Origin: Mogibacterium sp.
Lineage (GTDB): Bacteria; Bacillota; Clostridia; Peptostreptococcales; Anaerovoracaceae
DNA: 64,000 nucleotides
Reading direction: 5' to 3'
Assembly (NCBI GenBank): GCA_024403035.1
Contig: JAKSSP010000003.1
Location: forward strand, 1 to 64,000
How positions within the stretch are numbered: the stretch's first letter is position 1; every line of letters begins with the position of its first letter. A program made the position numbers and the translations under genes. Shown here piece after piece: positions 24,689 through 32,766 of this stretch. The notes beneath the pieces were generated by a model that was not told the origin of the DNA, made no database searches, and worked only from the letters and a program-made list of their open reading frames with translations.

Positions 24689-25768
24689 GTGATAAGAAAA
24701 AGGGCAGTTTCATTATTGATCATGGCGCTTATCCTGGCGGCGGCATTCGTGCCGCTGCAGTATGCGTATGCGGATACTGCGGATGGCTCGCAGTCATCGT
24801 TTGAATACAAAAATTTTGGTGATCAGGAAACGTATAAGAAAGCGCTCGACAGCAGGATGCACCGTGTCTATTCGGTCATAAGCGGAGCGATAGATGATGT
24901 AGCTACCATCCCTATCCCGGGACTTGTGAGCACATCCACTAGATCCGGCGGCGAGGAAAACGAATCCTCATCATTCGTGCCGCAGGGCATCTGCCAGGCA
25001 GATAAATACATACTGATCACGGCCTATCACTCAAAAAAGAAACAGAATTCGGTGGTATATGTCGTGGACGCGGAAGGACGGTCACTGGTATCCACTCTTA
25101 CGCTGCCAAACAAATATCATCTGGGCGGCATTGCCTTCGACGGTAAAAACATATGGCTTACAGGCGATACCTCCGACAAGTACACAGGAGAGCCTTTTGT
25201 CCAGTACATCAGGTATGAGGATTTTGCCCATATGATAGAAGAGCCGGTTTATGAGGTCGGCACTGACGAGATATCGGGACCGGTATATATCAAGAACAAA
25301 CCGTCATTCCTGGAGTGCGATAACGGCATTCTCTGGGCGGGCACATACATCGGAAGAGAAAGCACCAAAAAAGGCTTCATGAACGGATATAAGATCACTG
25401 AAAAAGAGGATGGCCCAGAGCTCAATACGTTCATGTATTCGGTCATTTCGGGTATCGACAGCAGTGTCCAGGGCGTGGACATCAAGGACGGCAATCTGTA
25501 CGTATCCAGTTCATACGGCGGATCTATCGGGGCGGTCAAATCGTCGTTCATCACAAGGTATAATTTCACGGATGGAAAAAACGGAGACAGAGATATAAAC
25601 ATCAGCAAAAAGGAAGTCAAAAGAGTCGAAGTTCCGAAGATGAACGAAGAGATACTCGTTACGGACTCCGGGATAATCATAAACTTTGAGGCTGCCGCAG
25701 ATTGCTGGAAATCGGTTGTTATCGCCACGGACAGGCTGCTTGCGGTCGGGAATTCGCTCTGGAGGTGA
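24689..25768 (+). CDS. Secreted protein, possibly beta-propeller
   Basis: 359 residues. A signal peptide is clear (MIRKRAVSLLIMALILAAAF, cleavage near AYADT). The mature part has repeats of the type ILITAYHSKKKQNSVVYVVD and GGIAFDGKNIWLTGD, which suggest a beta-propeller, but no named family is certain. It starts with GTG 24689 directly after the DUF4230 stop; a later ATG at 24722 would destroy the signal peptide. Its 3' end overlaps the ribosome site of the next gene. Confidence 0.72.
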   Translation: MIRKRAVSLLIMALILAAAFVPLQYAYADTADGSQSSFEYKNFGDQETYKKALDSRMHRVYSVISGAIDDVATIPIPGLVSTSTRSGGEENESSSFVPQGICQADKYILITAYHSKKKQNSVVYVVDAEGRSLVSTLTLPNKYHLGGIAFDGKNIWLTGDTSDKYTGEPFVQYIRYEDFAHMIEEPVYEVGTDEISGPVYIKNKPSFLECDNGILWAGTYIGRESTKKGFMNGYKITEKEDGPELNTFMYSVISGIDSSVQGVDIKDGNLYVSSSYGGSIGAVKSSFITRYNFTDGKNGDRDINISKKEVKRVEVPKMNEEILVTDSGIIINFEAAADCWKSVVIATDRLLAVGNSLWR

Positions 25769-25773
25769 CGGCT

Positions 25774-26961
25774 ATGAAGAGCAATAAGACGATAAAGATC
25801 ATACTGGCTGTGATAGCGGTGATCATCATAGTGGCTGTAGTGGCAGTGGCCTGTGTCATGTGCGTTGCCGATCCAAACAAAATGCTCAAGAAATACGCGG
25901 TCGAGGTCACGGCAGGGGAAGAATATCCCGCAAAATTCAAAAGCCTTCTGGAAACGAAGGATATGGTCATGTACATGGCATCTTTCAAATTCACCCCGGA
26001 AGAAAGCGCGGAATACACGTTTACGGCAAGCGGCGAGGCGGTCAGTAATGAAGTGTGGATGAGCATGTTCGTCCTGGACGAGGATCTGTCCGAACTGTTC
26101 GATACCGCTAATTATGAAGATGGTGATGTAGCGCCCGCGTCTGATTCGATGGAAGGGACGACATTCCTGACAAAAGGGCAGCTGTATTATGTGGCGATCG
26201 ACGTATTCTCAGATAACGCGGCAGGAATGGATGCCTTCAAGGAATCATTCAGATTCTCGGTCTCCAAGGCGGGGGACGGAGAACCTGAAGAAATCAAAAC
26301 AGGTGAAAGCATCACGCTCAAACTAAATAAGGATCAGCAGGCGTGCGCCATGTTCAAGCCTGAGGAAACAGCTTTCTATGATTTTGACACCAGTATAGTG
26401 TCAAAGGATGCCGGCGTAGGATTCTCCTCCGTATACGACATCACCGGAGAGGACAAGACAAGCATGATCGTGACTGATGGAGTCTGCTTTATGGAGGCGG
26501 GCAAGACATATTATGTCTGGGTCGGCGTAGATGAGACATCAGTGAACAGCTCCGAGGTCGAACTCGGCTGCCTAAAGATGGCATCAGAGTCTGCCTCAGG
26601 ATTATGTAGCATAGAGGTAAATGGCGAAACGGTCATAGAATATACTGCGGAAGCAAACATGCCTCTTATGATAAGTTCGTCTTCGGACGGAGATCCGGAT
26701 GTCGTCATGTATGACAGCGATGGATTCATGCTGAGAAAGGACAGTGACTCAGGCGGAGTCGTGAGCGTAAATCCGAAGGACTTTGCGCTTGGCTTCCACG
26801 CGGAAAAGGGAAAAGTATACAGGATATGTATAAACGGAGAGTTCACACAGTGTACTGTCACTGTACAGGAATACAAGGGTGACGGCACGGAGCCTGACAG
26901 CGCTGCTAAAACAGAAAACGCTGAGGGCACAGAAGGACCGGAAAGCGAGACGGGACAATGA
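25774..26961 (+). CDS. Membrane-anchored extracellular protein of unknown function
   Basis: 395 residues: a single N-terminal helix (KIILAVIAVIIIVAVVAVAC) followed by a large external part. It contains two similar beta-rich segments (EYTFTASGEAVSNEVWMSMF and FYDFDTSIVSKDAGVGFSSV). Each is followed by a KGQLYYVAIDV/AGKTYYVWVGV strand, resembling prepeptidase C-terminal (PPC-like) domains. GGAGG before ATG 25774 supports the start. The stop overlaps the following dehydrogenase start (ATGA). Confidence 0.72.
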   Translation: MKSNKTIKIILAVIAVIIIVAVVAVACVMCVADPNKMLKKYAVEVTAGEEYPAKFKSLLETKDMVMYMASFKFTPEESAEYTFTASGEAVSNEVWMSMFVLDEDLSELFDTANYEDGDVAPASDSMEGTTFLTKGQLYYVAIDVFSDNAAGMDAFKESFRFSVSKAGDGEPEEIKTGESITLKLNKDQQACAMFKPEETAFYDFDTSIVSKDAGVGFSSVYDITGEDKTSMIVTDGVCFMEAGKTYYVWVGVDETSVNSSEVELGCLKMASESASGLCSIEVNGETVIEYTAEANMPLMISSSSDGDPDVVMYDSDGFMLRKDSDSGGVVSVNPKDFALGFHAEKGKVYRICINGEFTQCTVTVQEYKGDGTEPDSAAKTENAEGTEGPESETGQ

Positions 26962-27923
26962 GAAAAGCTTATGTGATCGCGGATTGCCTGTCTGATGACA
27001 ACAAGCGCGAAATAAAGAAGACTGCCGGAGAATGCGGGTTTGATGTCGCGTTCTTCGATACTGAAGCAGAGGCCTCCGGAAAGGTATCGGACGCGGAGGT
27101 CGTCTACTGCAATGGTCCGACGCTGTTCAAAGAAATGCCCGGCCTACGGTGGTGCCACTCGATGTTCGCGGGCGTCGGACACTTTCTTGCGAGCGGCGCC
27201 TTTGAAGGAGGCGGTATCATACTGACGAACAGTTCGGGCGCATACGGGCTTGTCATATCAGAGTATGTGATCATGGCGACCCTGATGCTGATGAGACGTA
27301 TCCCTGAATACGAGGAGATCATCGACAGGCGTGAGTGGACACAGAATCTGCCGATCAGATCGATCGCGGGCAGCAGCATCGCGATAATCGGTACGGGGAA
27401 TATCGGCAGCAACGCGGCTCTGAGATACAAGGCTCTCGGAGCAGAACGCGTGACCGGCTTCAGCCGCAGCGGACGCCCGGCAGAGGGCTTTGATGAGGTC
27501 TATAAGATCGATGATTACGAAAAGGTAATGTTCCGTGAGAGCTTCGATGTGCTCATGCTGTGCGTGCCGGGGACTGCTGAGAGCAAGGGTCTGCTGAATA
27601 GAGAACGGCTGGCTGTGCTGTCAGAAAAAACGCTCGTTATAAATGTCGGGCGCGGCACTGTCATCGACCAGGACGCGCTCATCTACGCCCTGAATGAAGG
27701 CGTGATAGCAGGAGCGGCTTTGGATGTCGTCTATCCGGAACCTCTTCCGGAAGACAGTCCTCTGTGGACAGCTAAAAACCTGATCCTTACACCGCATATA
27801 TCCGGCGACATGGGGCTTCCGTATACCGTCGACATAACGGTGGATATCTTCTGCGACAATCTCAGAAGGTATGCCCGCGGTAAAAGCCTTACTCATGTGG
27901 TGGATACGACTGCCGGGTACTGA
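26958..27923 (+). CDS. D-2-hydroxyacid dehydrogenase family protein
   Basis: 321 residues of the 2-hydroxyacid dehydrogenase superfamily. The NAD-binding glycine motif is IGTGNIGSNAA near residue 141. The catalytic Arg is in NVGRGTVIDQDAL, the Glu in VYPEPLPEDSPLW and the His in TPHISGD. Family members reduce 2-oxoacids or glyoxylate, and the precise substrate is open. Translation is coupled to the preceding gene by ATGA overlap, although the functions look unrelated. Confidence 0.88.
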   Translation: MRKAYVIADCLSDDNKREIKKTAGECGFDVAFFDTEAEASGKVSDAEVVYCNGPTLFKEMPGLRWCHSMFAGVGHFLASGAFEGGGIILTNSSGAYGLVISEYVIMATLMLMRRIPEYEEIIDRREWTQNLPIRSIAGSSIAIIGTGNIGSNAALRYKALGAERVTGFSRSGRPAEGFDEVYKIDDYEKVMFRESFDVLMLCVPGTAESKGLLNRERLAVLSEKTLVINVGRGTVIDQDALIYALNEGVIAGAALDVVYPEPLPEDSPLWTAKNLILTPHISGDMGLPYTVDITVDIFCDNLRRYARGKSLTHVVDTTAGY

Positions 27924-27939
27924 TAAAGGGGGATGATCA

Positions 27940-28470
27940 GTGGACAAGAGAACCATTCTGACAGTGCTGCTGCATAAGATACCTTCGCCAAAGAAGCGCA
28001 TCTATAAGCCGCTCACATATATCAAGTATGTGCTGCTTGCTGTATTCGTTCTGATAATGCCTGCCCTTGTCACTGATGATTTCGGACTGGGTGCGCCGGC
28101 ATTCTGCGAATACATCTGTCCGGCGGGGACTCTGGAAGGCGGCATACCTCTGCTGCTGACACATCCGGAACTCAGAGCGCAGCTGGGAGGACTGTTCACA
28201 CTCACGGCGGCGATCCTCATAATGACTCTCATAGGCTGCATCATATGCTGCAGGTTCTTCTGCAAGGTGATGTGCCCGCTGGGCACCATCTACGGACTGC
28301 TTAACAAGATAAGTCTGTACCGCGTTCACGTCGACCGCTTCAGCTGCGTGTCATGCGGCAGGTGCGCAAGCGTCTGTCAGATGGATATAGACCCGGTGGC
28401 CAAGCCTGATTCAGCAGAGTGCATACGCTGCGGCAAATGCGCGGCATCCTGCCCGGAGCAGGCCATATAG
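27940..28470 (+). CDS. NapH-like 4Fe-4S membrane protein, probably N-truncated
   Basis: 176 residues. Two transmembrane segments carry CEYICPAGTLEGG and CRFFCKVMCPLGTIYG. The C terminus holds two 4Fe-4S motifs (CVSCGRCASVC and CIRCGKCAASC). In the NapH/NosR-like family the stretch LLHKIPSPKK normally follows a first cysteine motif and extra helix. Here it begins only about 8 residues after the start, so roughly 70-100 N-terminal residues seem lost. GTG 27940 has a GGGGGA ribosome site, so a shortened protein may still be made. A role in membrane electron transfer is inferred. Confidence 0.7.
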   Translation: MDKRTILTVLLHKIPSPKKRIYKPLTYIKYVLLAVFVLIMPALVTDDFGLGAPAFCEYICPAGTLEGGIPLLLTHPELRAQLGGLFTLTAAILIMTLIGCIICCRFFCKVMCPLGTIYGLLNKISLYRVHVDRFSCVSCGRCASVCQMDIDPVAKPDSAECIRCGKCAASCPEQAI

Positions 28471-28490
28471 ATAGGTTTTAAGGACAAATA

Positions 28491-28530
28491 AAAGGACTGC
28501 CCGGAGAGTTGTCTCCCGGCAGTCTTTCTT
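28491..28530 (+). terminator. Terminator after NapH-like gene
   Basis: GACTGCCCGGAGA (28495-28507) pairs with 28512-28524 with one mismatch, flanked by AAAG and TTTC. Confidence 0.75.
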
Positions 28531-28536
28531 CAAAGT

Positions 28537-28554
28537 TGGTGCGCCCGGCGGGGA
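28537..28554 (-). repeat. Copy of a tRNA-Arg 3' end (18 bp)
   Basis: TGGTGCGCCCGGCGGGGA is identical to 28729-28746, the CCA end, acceptor and part of the T stem of tRNA-Arg(CCG). The two copies are direct repeats 192 bases apart. The rest of a tRNA is absent, so this is a fragment. About 140 bases between the copies hold only short hairpins and no gene. Confidence 0.8.
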
Positions 28555-28694
28555 AATCCGGCCGTCAAGGATCTTCGACCTGATGTGCAGGCGCTGGCGC
28601 GTCCTTGACTGCCGTTTTTCGGGTGCTGTTTTCAGCTTGCACCCGAATCCGAACCCGTCGCGAGTTCTCACCCCGCCGAATCACACGTATAGCA

Positions 28695-28723
28695 AAACCG
28701 GACACCACGGGGGTGTCCGGTTT
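28695..28723 (-). terminator. Terminator of tRNA-Arg(CCG)
   Basis: AAACCGGACACC pairs with GGTGTCCGGTTT around a 5-base loop, just downstream of the tRNA on the minus strand. Confidence 0.75.
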
Positions 28724-28728
28724 CGCTA

Positions 28729-28804
28729 TGGTGCGCCCGGCGGGGATCGAACCCGCGGCCTTCTCATTCGGAGTGAGACACTCTATCCACTGAGCTACGA
28801 GCGC
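28729..28804 (-). tRNA. tRNA-Arg (anticodon CCG)
   Basis: Minus-strand cloverleaf: acceptor GCGCTCG/CGGGCGC, anticodon stem TCTCA/TGAGA with loop CTCCGAA (anticodon CCG), T arm GCGGG-TTCGATC-CCCGC, discriminator A and encoded CCA. It reads CGG. It lies downstream of gpsA on the same strand with no obvious promoter of its own. Confidence 0.97.
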
Positions 28805-28806
28805 AT

Positions 28807-28834
28807 AAACGCCGGGTAATGGACCCGGCGTTTT
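28807..28834. terminator. Hairpin between gpsA and tRNA-Arg
   Basis: AAACGCCGGGT pairs with ACCCGGCGTTT around AATGG. On the minus strand it follows gpsA but has few T residues after it, so some read-through into the tRNA is possible. Confidence 0.7.
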
Positions 28835-28850
28835 ATATTTGCCTTGTTAT

Positions 28851-29855
28851 TTAGAGATAGTCTATCTCGCGGCCGATAGGGCTTGTCATGAGATCATCCA
28901 AGGCTTCCTTTACAGTGATGTTTCCCTTGATGACGTTGTAGATAGCTTCGAAGATAGGCATCTTTACGCCGGCCTGCTGAGCAAGCTCGTGAGCTACCTC
29001 TGCGGTATACATACCCTCGGAGACCATTCCGATCTCTTTGATGGCGTCTTCAGGTTTGTAGCCCTGTCCGATAAGTCTTCCGCAGCGGAAATTCCTGGAG
29101 TGGACACTCATGCATGTAACGATCATGTCGCCGATGCCGGCAAGTCCGAAGAATGTGGAAGGTCTGGCGCCCAGCACGACTCCGAGTTCTGTCGACTCAG
29201 CGCATCCTATCGTCAGAAGCGCAGCCAGAGTGTTGTCGCCGTAGCCGGCTCCGTTAGCGATTCCGGAACCAACAGCCAGAACGTTCTTGAGCGAAGCGGC
29301 AAGCTCCATGCCCATCATATCATCGTTGAGATAAACTTTGAACTTATTTGTCGTGAAGAGGTTGGCCATTGCCATGGCGGATTCCTCTTTACGGGATGAC
29401 ATCGCTACGCATGTCGGAACTCCGATGCCAACTTCTTCAGCGTGTGAAGGTCCGCTGATGCAGACGTATCTGTCGAGATCGAAGTACTCGCCGATCACTT
29501 CTGACATCCTCTTGTGGGTCTTCTGCTCGAGGCCCTTGGATATGCATGTGATGATAGCGTCCTCACGGATGTAAGGGGCCGAAGCCTTGATGGCGCTTCT
29601 TACGTGCTGTGCCGGAAGAGCGAAGATGACGAAGTCCGCGTCCTTGACAGCTTCTTCATTGGTCTTGCAGAAGCGGTAGTCACCCTCAAGCTTTACGCCC
29701 GGAAGATAATCCTTGTTCTCCATGTCTCTTTCCATGCGCGCAAGATGATCCTGGTCGATGTCGAACATGTTGATCGTGTAACCCTTGCCGGCAAGTACTG
29801 TCGAGAGAGCTGTACCGAAACTGCCTCCGCCGATAAATGCAACTGTTGTCTTCAT
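28851..29855 (-). CDS. gpsA: Glycerol-3-phosphate dehydrogenase [NAD(P)+]
   Basis: 334 residues, a normal GpsA. The Rossmann motif GGGSFGTALS is at the N terminus. ISGPSHAEEV and the catalytic lysine in ELAASLKNVLAVGSGI follow, then GLAGIGDMIVTC and SRNFRCGRLIGQG. It makes sn-glycerol-3-phosphate for phospholipid synthesis. AAGGAAGG lies before the start on the minus strand. It stands alone apart from the tRNA downstream. Confidence 0.96.
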   Translation of the reverse strand: MKTTVAFIGGGSFGTALSTVLAGKGYTINMFDIDQDHLARMERDMENKDYLPGVKLEGDYRFCKTNEEAVKDADFVIFALPAQHVRSAIKASAPYIREDAIITCISKGLEQKTHKRMSEVIGEYFDLDRYVCISGPSHAEEVGIGVPTCVAMSSRKEESAMAMANLFTTNKFKVYLNDDMMGMELAASLKNVLAVGSGIANGAGYGDNTLAALLTIGCAESTELGVVLGARPSTFFGLAGIGDMIVTCMSVHSRNFRCGRLIGQGYKPEDAIKEIGMVSEGMYTAEVAHELAQQAGVKMPIFEAIYNVIKGNITVKEALDDLMTSPIGREIDYL

Positions 29856-29940
29856 AAGTGTTGGCTTCCTTCCTTGTTATATGTGTACGTTAATAAGTAT
29901 CGCCGCTTTCTGACTGCTTGCCTGCGCAAACAACCATATA

Positions 29941-29969
29941 ATTATACAGTTTTTGAGTCCGAATTAAAA
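29941..29969 (-). promoter_or_regulatory. gpsA: Possible gpsA promoter
   Basis: Minus strand TATAAT (29941-29946) with a weak TTTTAA (29964-29969) 17 bases upstream. The -10 is convincing, the -35 is not. Confidence 0.4.
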
Positions 29970-30003
29970 CCACTAAGCGAGATATACACGCGCGGCTTGG
30001 CTG

Positions 30004-30012
30004 TGGTATACT
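30004..30012 (+). promoter_or_regulatory. Extended -10 promoter of YcxB-like gene
   Basis: TGG followed by TATACT (30007-30012). No good -35 is visible, as is common for extended -10 promoters. Confidence 0.4.
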
Positions 30013-30064
30013 GATAACCGTATAACGGAACGGAAGATCCTTATCCGCAAAAAAGGAGACAAAA

Positions 30065-30631
30065 ATGGCATCTAAAAAGAACAAAAGAGAGATAAGATTC
30101 GCTCTCAGCGATGAAGACTACGGCGCGTTCGGACGTTACCGCATAATGTACACAGCGGGCGGGCGCAAACTGGTAAACAGACAGAGGATCACATACCTGA
30201 TCAGCGGCATCTGCATAGCAGCGCTGTTTACGGTATTCCACGTAGATCGCAACTTTACGATCCTCGCTTATATTGCTGCCGCTGTCATCGGTATAGGCGG
30301 TACTGTATTCGCCGAGAAGATAGTTCTCAAGCAGCAGTCTGATTCCATCAGGAAGTCACGGGACAGTCTGGAGAGGGTGCATCCTGATGAGAACGTGATA
30401 ACGCTCGGCGACGACTTCCTTACGACAGACGCCGGAACAGATCACCAGGAGTTCGATTATAAGGATATCAAACTCGTAGACCTCACGGATGACGCCATAT
30501 ATGTATGGATGAGCGACACCATGATAATGCCTATACCGCGTCACGCGTTCAGGACCGCAGACGACATGAAGGAGTCATACAGGTTCATTCGTGAGAAGAT
30601 CAAAGAAAAGGGCGGCAAGATAGACGAGTAA
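30065..30631 (+). CDS. YcxB-like membrane protein
   Basis: 188 residues. Two adjacent transmembrane helices lie at about 42-85 (ITYLISGICIAALFTVFHV, FTILAYIAAAVIGIGGTVFA). A C-terminal YcxB-type domain follows (VITLGDDFLTTDAGTDHQEF, YVWMSDTMIMPIPRHAF). The function is unknown; such proteins often act as small membrane regulators. AAAAGGAGA precedes ATG 30065. It is followed by the met leader region. Confidence 0.78.
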   Translation: MASKKNKREIRFALSDEDYGAFGRYRIMYTAGGRKLVNRQRITYLISGICIAALFTVFHVDRNFTILAYIAAAVIGIGGTVFAEKIVLKQQSDSIRKSRDSLERVHPDENVITLGDDFLTTDAGTDHQEFDYKDIKLVDLTDDAIYVWMSDTMIMPIPRHAFRTADDMKESYRFIREKIKEKGGKIDE

Positions 30632-30674
30632 CAATGCACTTTGTGAAAAACAACAAAAAAACCACGCTTTTTAG

Positions 30675-30703
30675 TTGACATCACACACAAACACTGTTAT
30701 AGT
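30675..30703 (+). promoter_or_regulatory. Strong promoter of the met leader/metNIQ
   Basis: TTGACA (30675-30680), 17 bases, TATAGT (30698-30703). The predicted start near 30710 gives a leader of about 270 bases before metN. Confidence 0.85.
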
Positions 30704-30740
30704 AGCAACTGAACTTATTCTATGAAAGGAGCACATCTGC

Positions 30741-30803
30741 ATGTCTAAAAGAATGATGATGGAAATGGGAATGATGGGCATGTGCATGTGCAGAGCCGAA
30801 TGA
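30741..30803 (+). CDS. Methionine-rich leader peptide (20 residues)
   Basis: ATG 30741 has AAAGGAG (30725-30731) 9 bases upstream and encodes MSKRMMMEMGMMGMCMCRAE, stopping at TGA 30801. Nine of 20 codons are Met and two are Cys, which is far outside chance for this gene set. It lies between a strong promoter and a terminator that precedes the methionine transporter genes. This fits a leader peptide at which ribosomes stall when charged tRNA-Met is scarce. An alternative is a small metal-binding peptide, but its position argues for attenuation. Confidence 0.8.
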   Translation: MSKRMMMEMGMMGMCMCRAE

Positions 30804-30816
30804 TAGCATAGGATAA

Positions 30817-30900
30817 GGTCGTAACGAATCCAAAACTGTGTATTATTCTCATGTGTATGAGATGCAGAGGGGCAGGTCGTTAGACCCGCCCCTCTTGTTT
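30817..30900 (+). promoter_or_regulatory. Transcription attenuator of metNIQ
   Basis: Two exclusive foldings are visible. Terminator: GAGGGGC (30867-30873) with GCCCCTC (30888-30894), plus inner GGTC/GACC, followed by TTGTTT. Antiterminator: GGTC-g-TAACG (30817-30826) pairs with CGTTA-GACC (30878-30886), nine pairs with one bulge, which would break the inner stem and loop of the terminator. The upstream arm starts 14 bases after the leader-peptide stop, where a terminating ribosome could cover it. Confidence 0.7.
30867..30900 (+). terminator. Leader terminator upstream of metN
   Basis: 7-bp GC-rich stem with a further 4 pairs inside and a GTTA loop, ending in CTTGTTT. It lies 82 bases before the metN start, inside the predicted transcript. 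Confidence 0.85.
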
Positions 30901-30981
30901 ATGACATGCATATGTTGTAAAATGGCGCAGTCTGCTGATTAAGCAGAGACAAGGCCTAAAACAGACTCAGAAAGGAACGAG

Positions 30982-32028
30982 ATGGCAGAACACATCATCA
31001 GCCTGCAGGGCGTGACCAAGGAGTTCGATACCAAAGGCGGCAAGGTAGTCGCGCTTAAGGATATCAACCTCGACATAGAAAAAGGAGATTCCTACGGTAT
31101 CATCGGTCTGTCCGGCGCAGGCAAATCAACGCTCGTGAGGACGATCAACCTGCTCGAGCAGCCGACTGAGGGCAAGGTGCTCTTTGACGGGAACCTGCTC
31201 ACGGGACTCGAAAGCAGGGAGCTCAACCTCAGCAGGCGTAAGATCTCAATGATATTCCAGCAGTTCAACCTGCTGATGCAGAGAGACGCGCTGGGCAACA
31301 TACTCTTTCCGCTCGAGATCGCGGGAGTGCCTAAGGCAGAAGCGCTTGAGAAAGCAAGGGAACTGCTCAAGGTGGTAGACCTTGAGGACAGGGCGCACTC
31401 ATATCCGTCGCAGCTGTCCGGAGGTCAGAAGCAGAGAGTGGCCATAGCAAGAGCTCTGGCATCGGACCCTGAAGTCATCCTATGCGATGAGGCGACTTCG
31501 GCGCTCGACCCTAAGACGACACGCTCGATATTGGGCCTGCTCCACAAGATCAACGAGGAGCGCGGCATCACCCTGGTGGTGATCACCCACGAGATGGAAG
31601 TCATCAAGCAGCTCTGCAACAAGGTGGCGGTCATAGAGAACGGAGAGATCGTAGAGCGCGGAGAGGTGCAGGAGATCTTCAAGAAGCCTAAGACAAAGGC
31701 CGCAAGGAAGCTGTTCTTCCCGGACGGCGACTACCGCGAGAAGCCTTTAACAAAGACTTCCACAAAGAACAGGGTAAGGCTCGTATTCGACGAAGCTACA
31801 GCGGGCGAGCCGATAATCGCAAACATGATAATGGAACTCGGAGCGCCGGTAAACTTCCTGTACGCTAACCTCGATGTACTCGGTGAATCGCAGAAAGGCC
31901 AGATGGTACTCTGCCTGGCAGCCGACAAAGAGACAGCCGACAAACAGAAGGCATATCTGAAAGCCAAGAACGTCGAATTCATAGAGATAGATGAAGATGA
32001 TGAATATGGAGAGGAGGTAAAGGCGTAA
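30982..32028 (+). CDS. metN: Methionine ABC transporter ATP-binding protein MetN
   Basis: 348 residues. The ABC domain has Walker A GLSGAGKST, signature LSGGQKQRVAIARAL, Walker B VILCDEATSALD and the switch His in VVITHEME. The C-terminal 100 residues form a NIL domain (RLVFDEATAGEPIIANMIME), the methionine-sensing part of MetN. It powers uptake with MetI and MetQ. GAAAGGAACG precedes ATG 30982. Its last base is the first base of metI, so the two are coupled. Expression is probably controlled by the leader attenuator. Confidence 0.96.
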   Translation: MAEHIISLQGVTKEFDTKGGKVVALKDINLDIEKGDSYGIIGLSGAGKSTLVRTINLLEQPTEGKVLFDGNLLTGLESRELNLSRRKISMIFQQFNLLMQRDALGNILFPLEIAGVPKAEALEKARELLKVVDLEDRAHSYPSQLSGGQKQRVAIARALASDPEVILCDEATSALDPKTTRSILGLLHKINEERGITLVVITHEMEVIKQLCNKVAVIENGEIVERGEVQEIFKKPKTKAARKLFFPDGDYREKPLTKTSTKNRVRLVFDEATAGEPIIANMIMELGAPVNFLYANLDVLGESQKGQMVLCLAADKETADKQKAYLKAKNVEFIEIDEDDEYGEEVKA

Positions 32029-32690
32029 TGGATACACATACACTTTTGCAGCTTCTCGGAGAAGGCACGGTACAGACGCTGATCATGACGCTGGTAGGAA
32101 CGCTGGTATCGTATATCATCGGACTTCCGGTCGGAGTTTCTCTCATAGTAACCGGGCCTAACGGTATCAAACCGGTCGGCTGGTACAACAAGATCATGGG
32201 CTTCATAGTGAACGTCATAAGATCGATGCCTTTCCTTATACTGATGATCGCTTTCATGCCATACATAAGGAAGATCATTGGAACGGGAATAGGAACTTGG
32301 GCTACAACGGCGGCTCTCATACTCGCGGCATGGCCGTTCGTAGCCAGGATGGTAGAACAGAGCCTGCTGGAGGTCGATCCGGGAGTGGTCGAGGCGGCTC
32401 AGGCCATGGGAGCCAGCAACATGCAGATAATCCGCAAGGTGCTGCTGCTTGAGGCAAGGCCGTCACTGCTCAACGGAGCGGCGGTAGCGACGATCACTAT
32501 ACTCGGATACTCCGCTATGGCCGGCACGCTAGGCGGAGGCGGACTCGGAGATATCGCCATAAGATACGGTCACTACAGATTCCAGCCTACGATCATGTGG
32601 ATCACGATACTCGTGCTGGTGGTACTGGTACAGATCATGCAGGAGATAGGCGTAAAGCTGGCCGCAAAGATGGATAACCGTCTAAATTAG
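32028..32690 (+). CDS. metI: Methionine ABC transporter permease MetI
   Basis: 220 residues, five or six helices. The EAA loop that contacts MetN reads VEAAQAMGASNMQIIRKVLL, and other parts match MetI (AMAGTLGGGGLGDIAIRYG). AGGAGG lies just upstream within metN, and the start overlaps its stop by one base. It forms the membrane channel of the MetNIQ importer. Confidence 0.95.
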   Translation: MDTHTLLQLLGEGTVQTLIMTLVGTLVSYIIGLPVGVSLIVTGPNGIKPVGWYNKIMGFIVNVIRSMPFLILMIAFMPYIRKIIGTGIGTWATTAALILAAWPFVARMVEQSLLEVDPGVVEAAQAMGASNMQIIRKVLLLEARPSLLNGAAVATITILGYSAMAGTLGGGGLGDIAIRYGHYRFQPTIMWITILVLVVLVQIMQEIGVKLAAKMDNRLN

Positions 32691-32766
32691 TTAATACCCC
32701 TGATGGGAAAAATAAATAAGCTATCAAATTCATCAAGTATAACTACTAAGTAGAAAGGGAAAGACA

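Noticed and set aside
28583..28819. Plus-strand frame of 78 codons across the tRNA region
   Set aside because: It runs through tRNA-Arg and its terminator in antisense; no coding signal.
30710..30981. SAM riboswitch or Met T-box upstream of metN
   Set aside because: I see no T-box sequence (TGGNACCGCG-type) and no SAM-I-like core. The Met-rich ORF with competing hairpins explains the region better.
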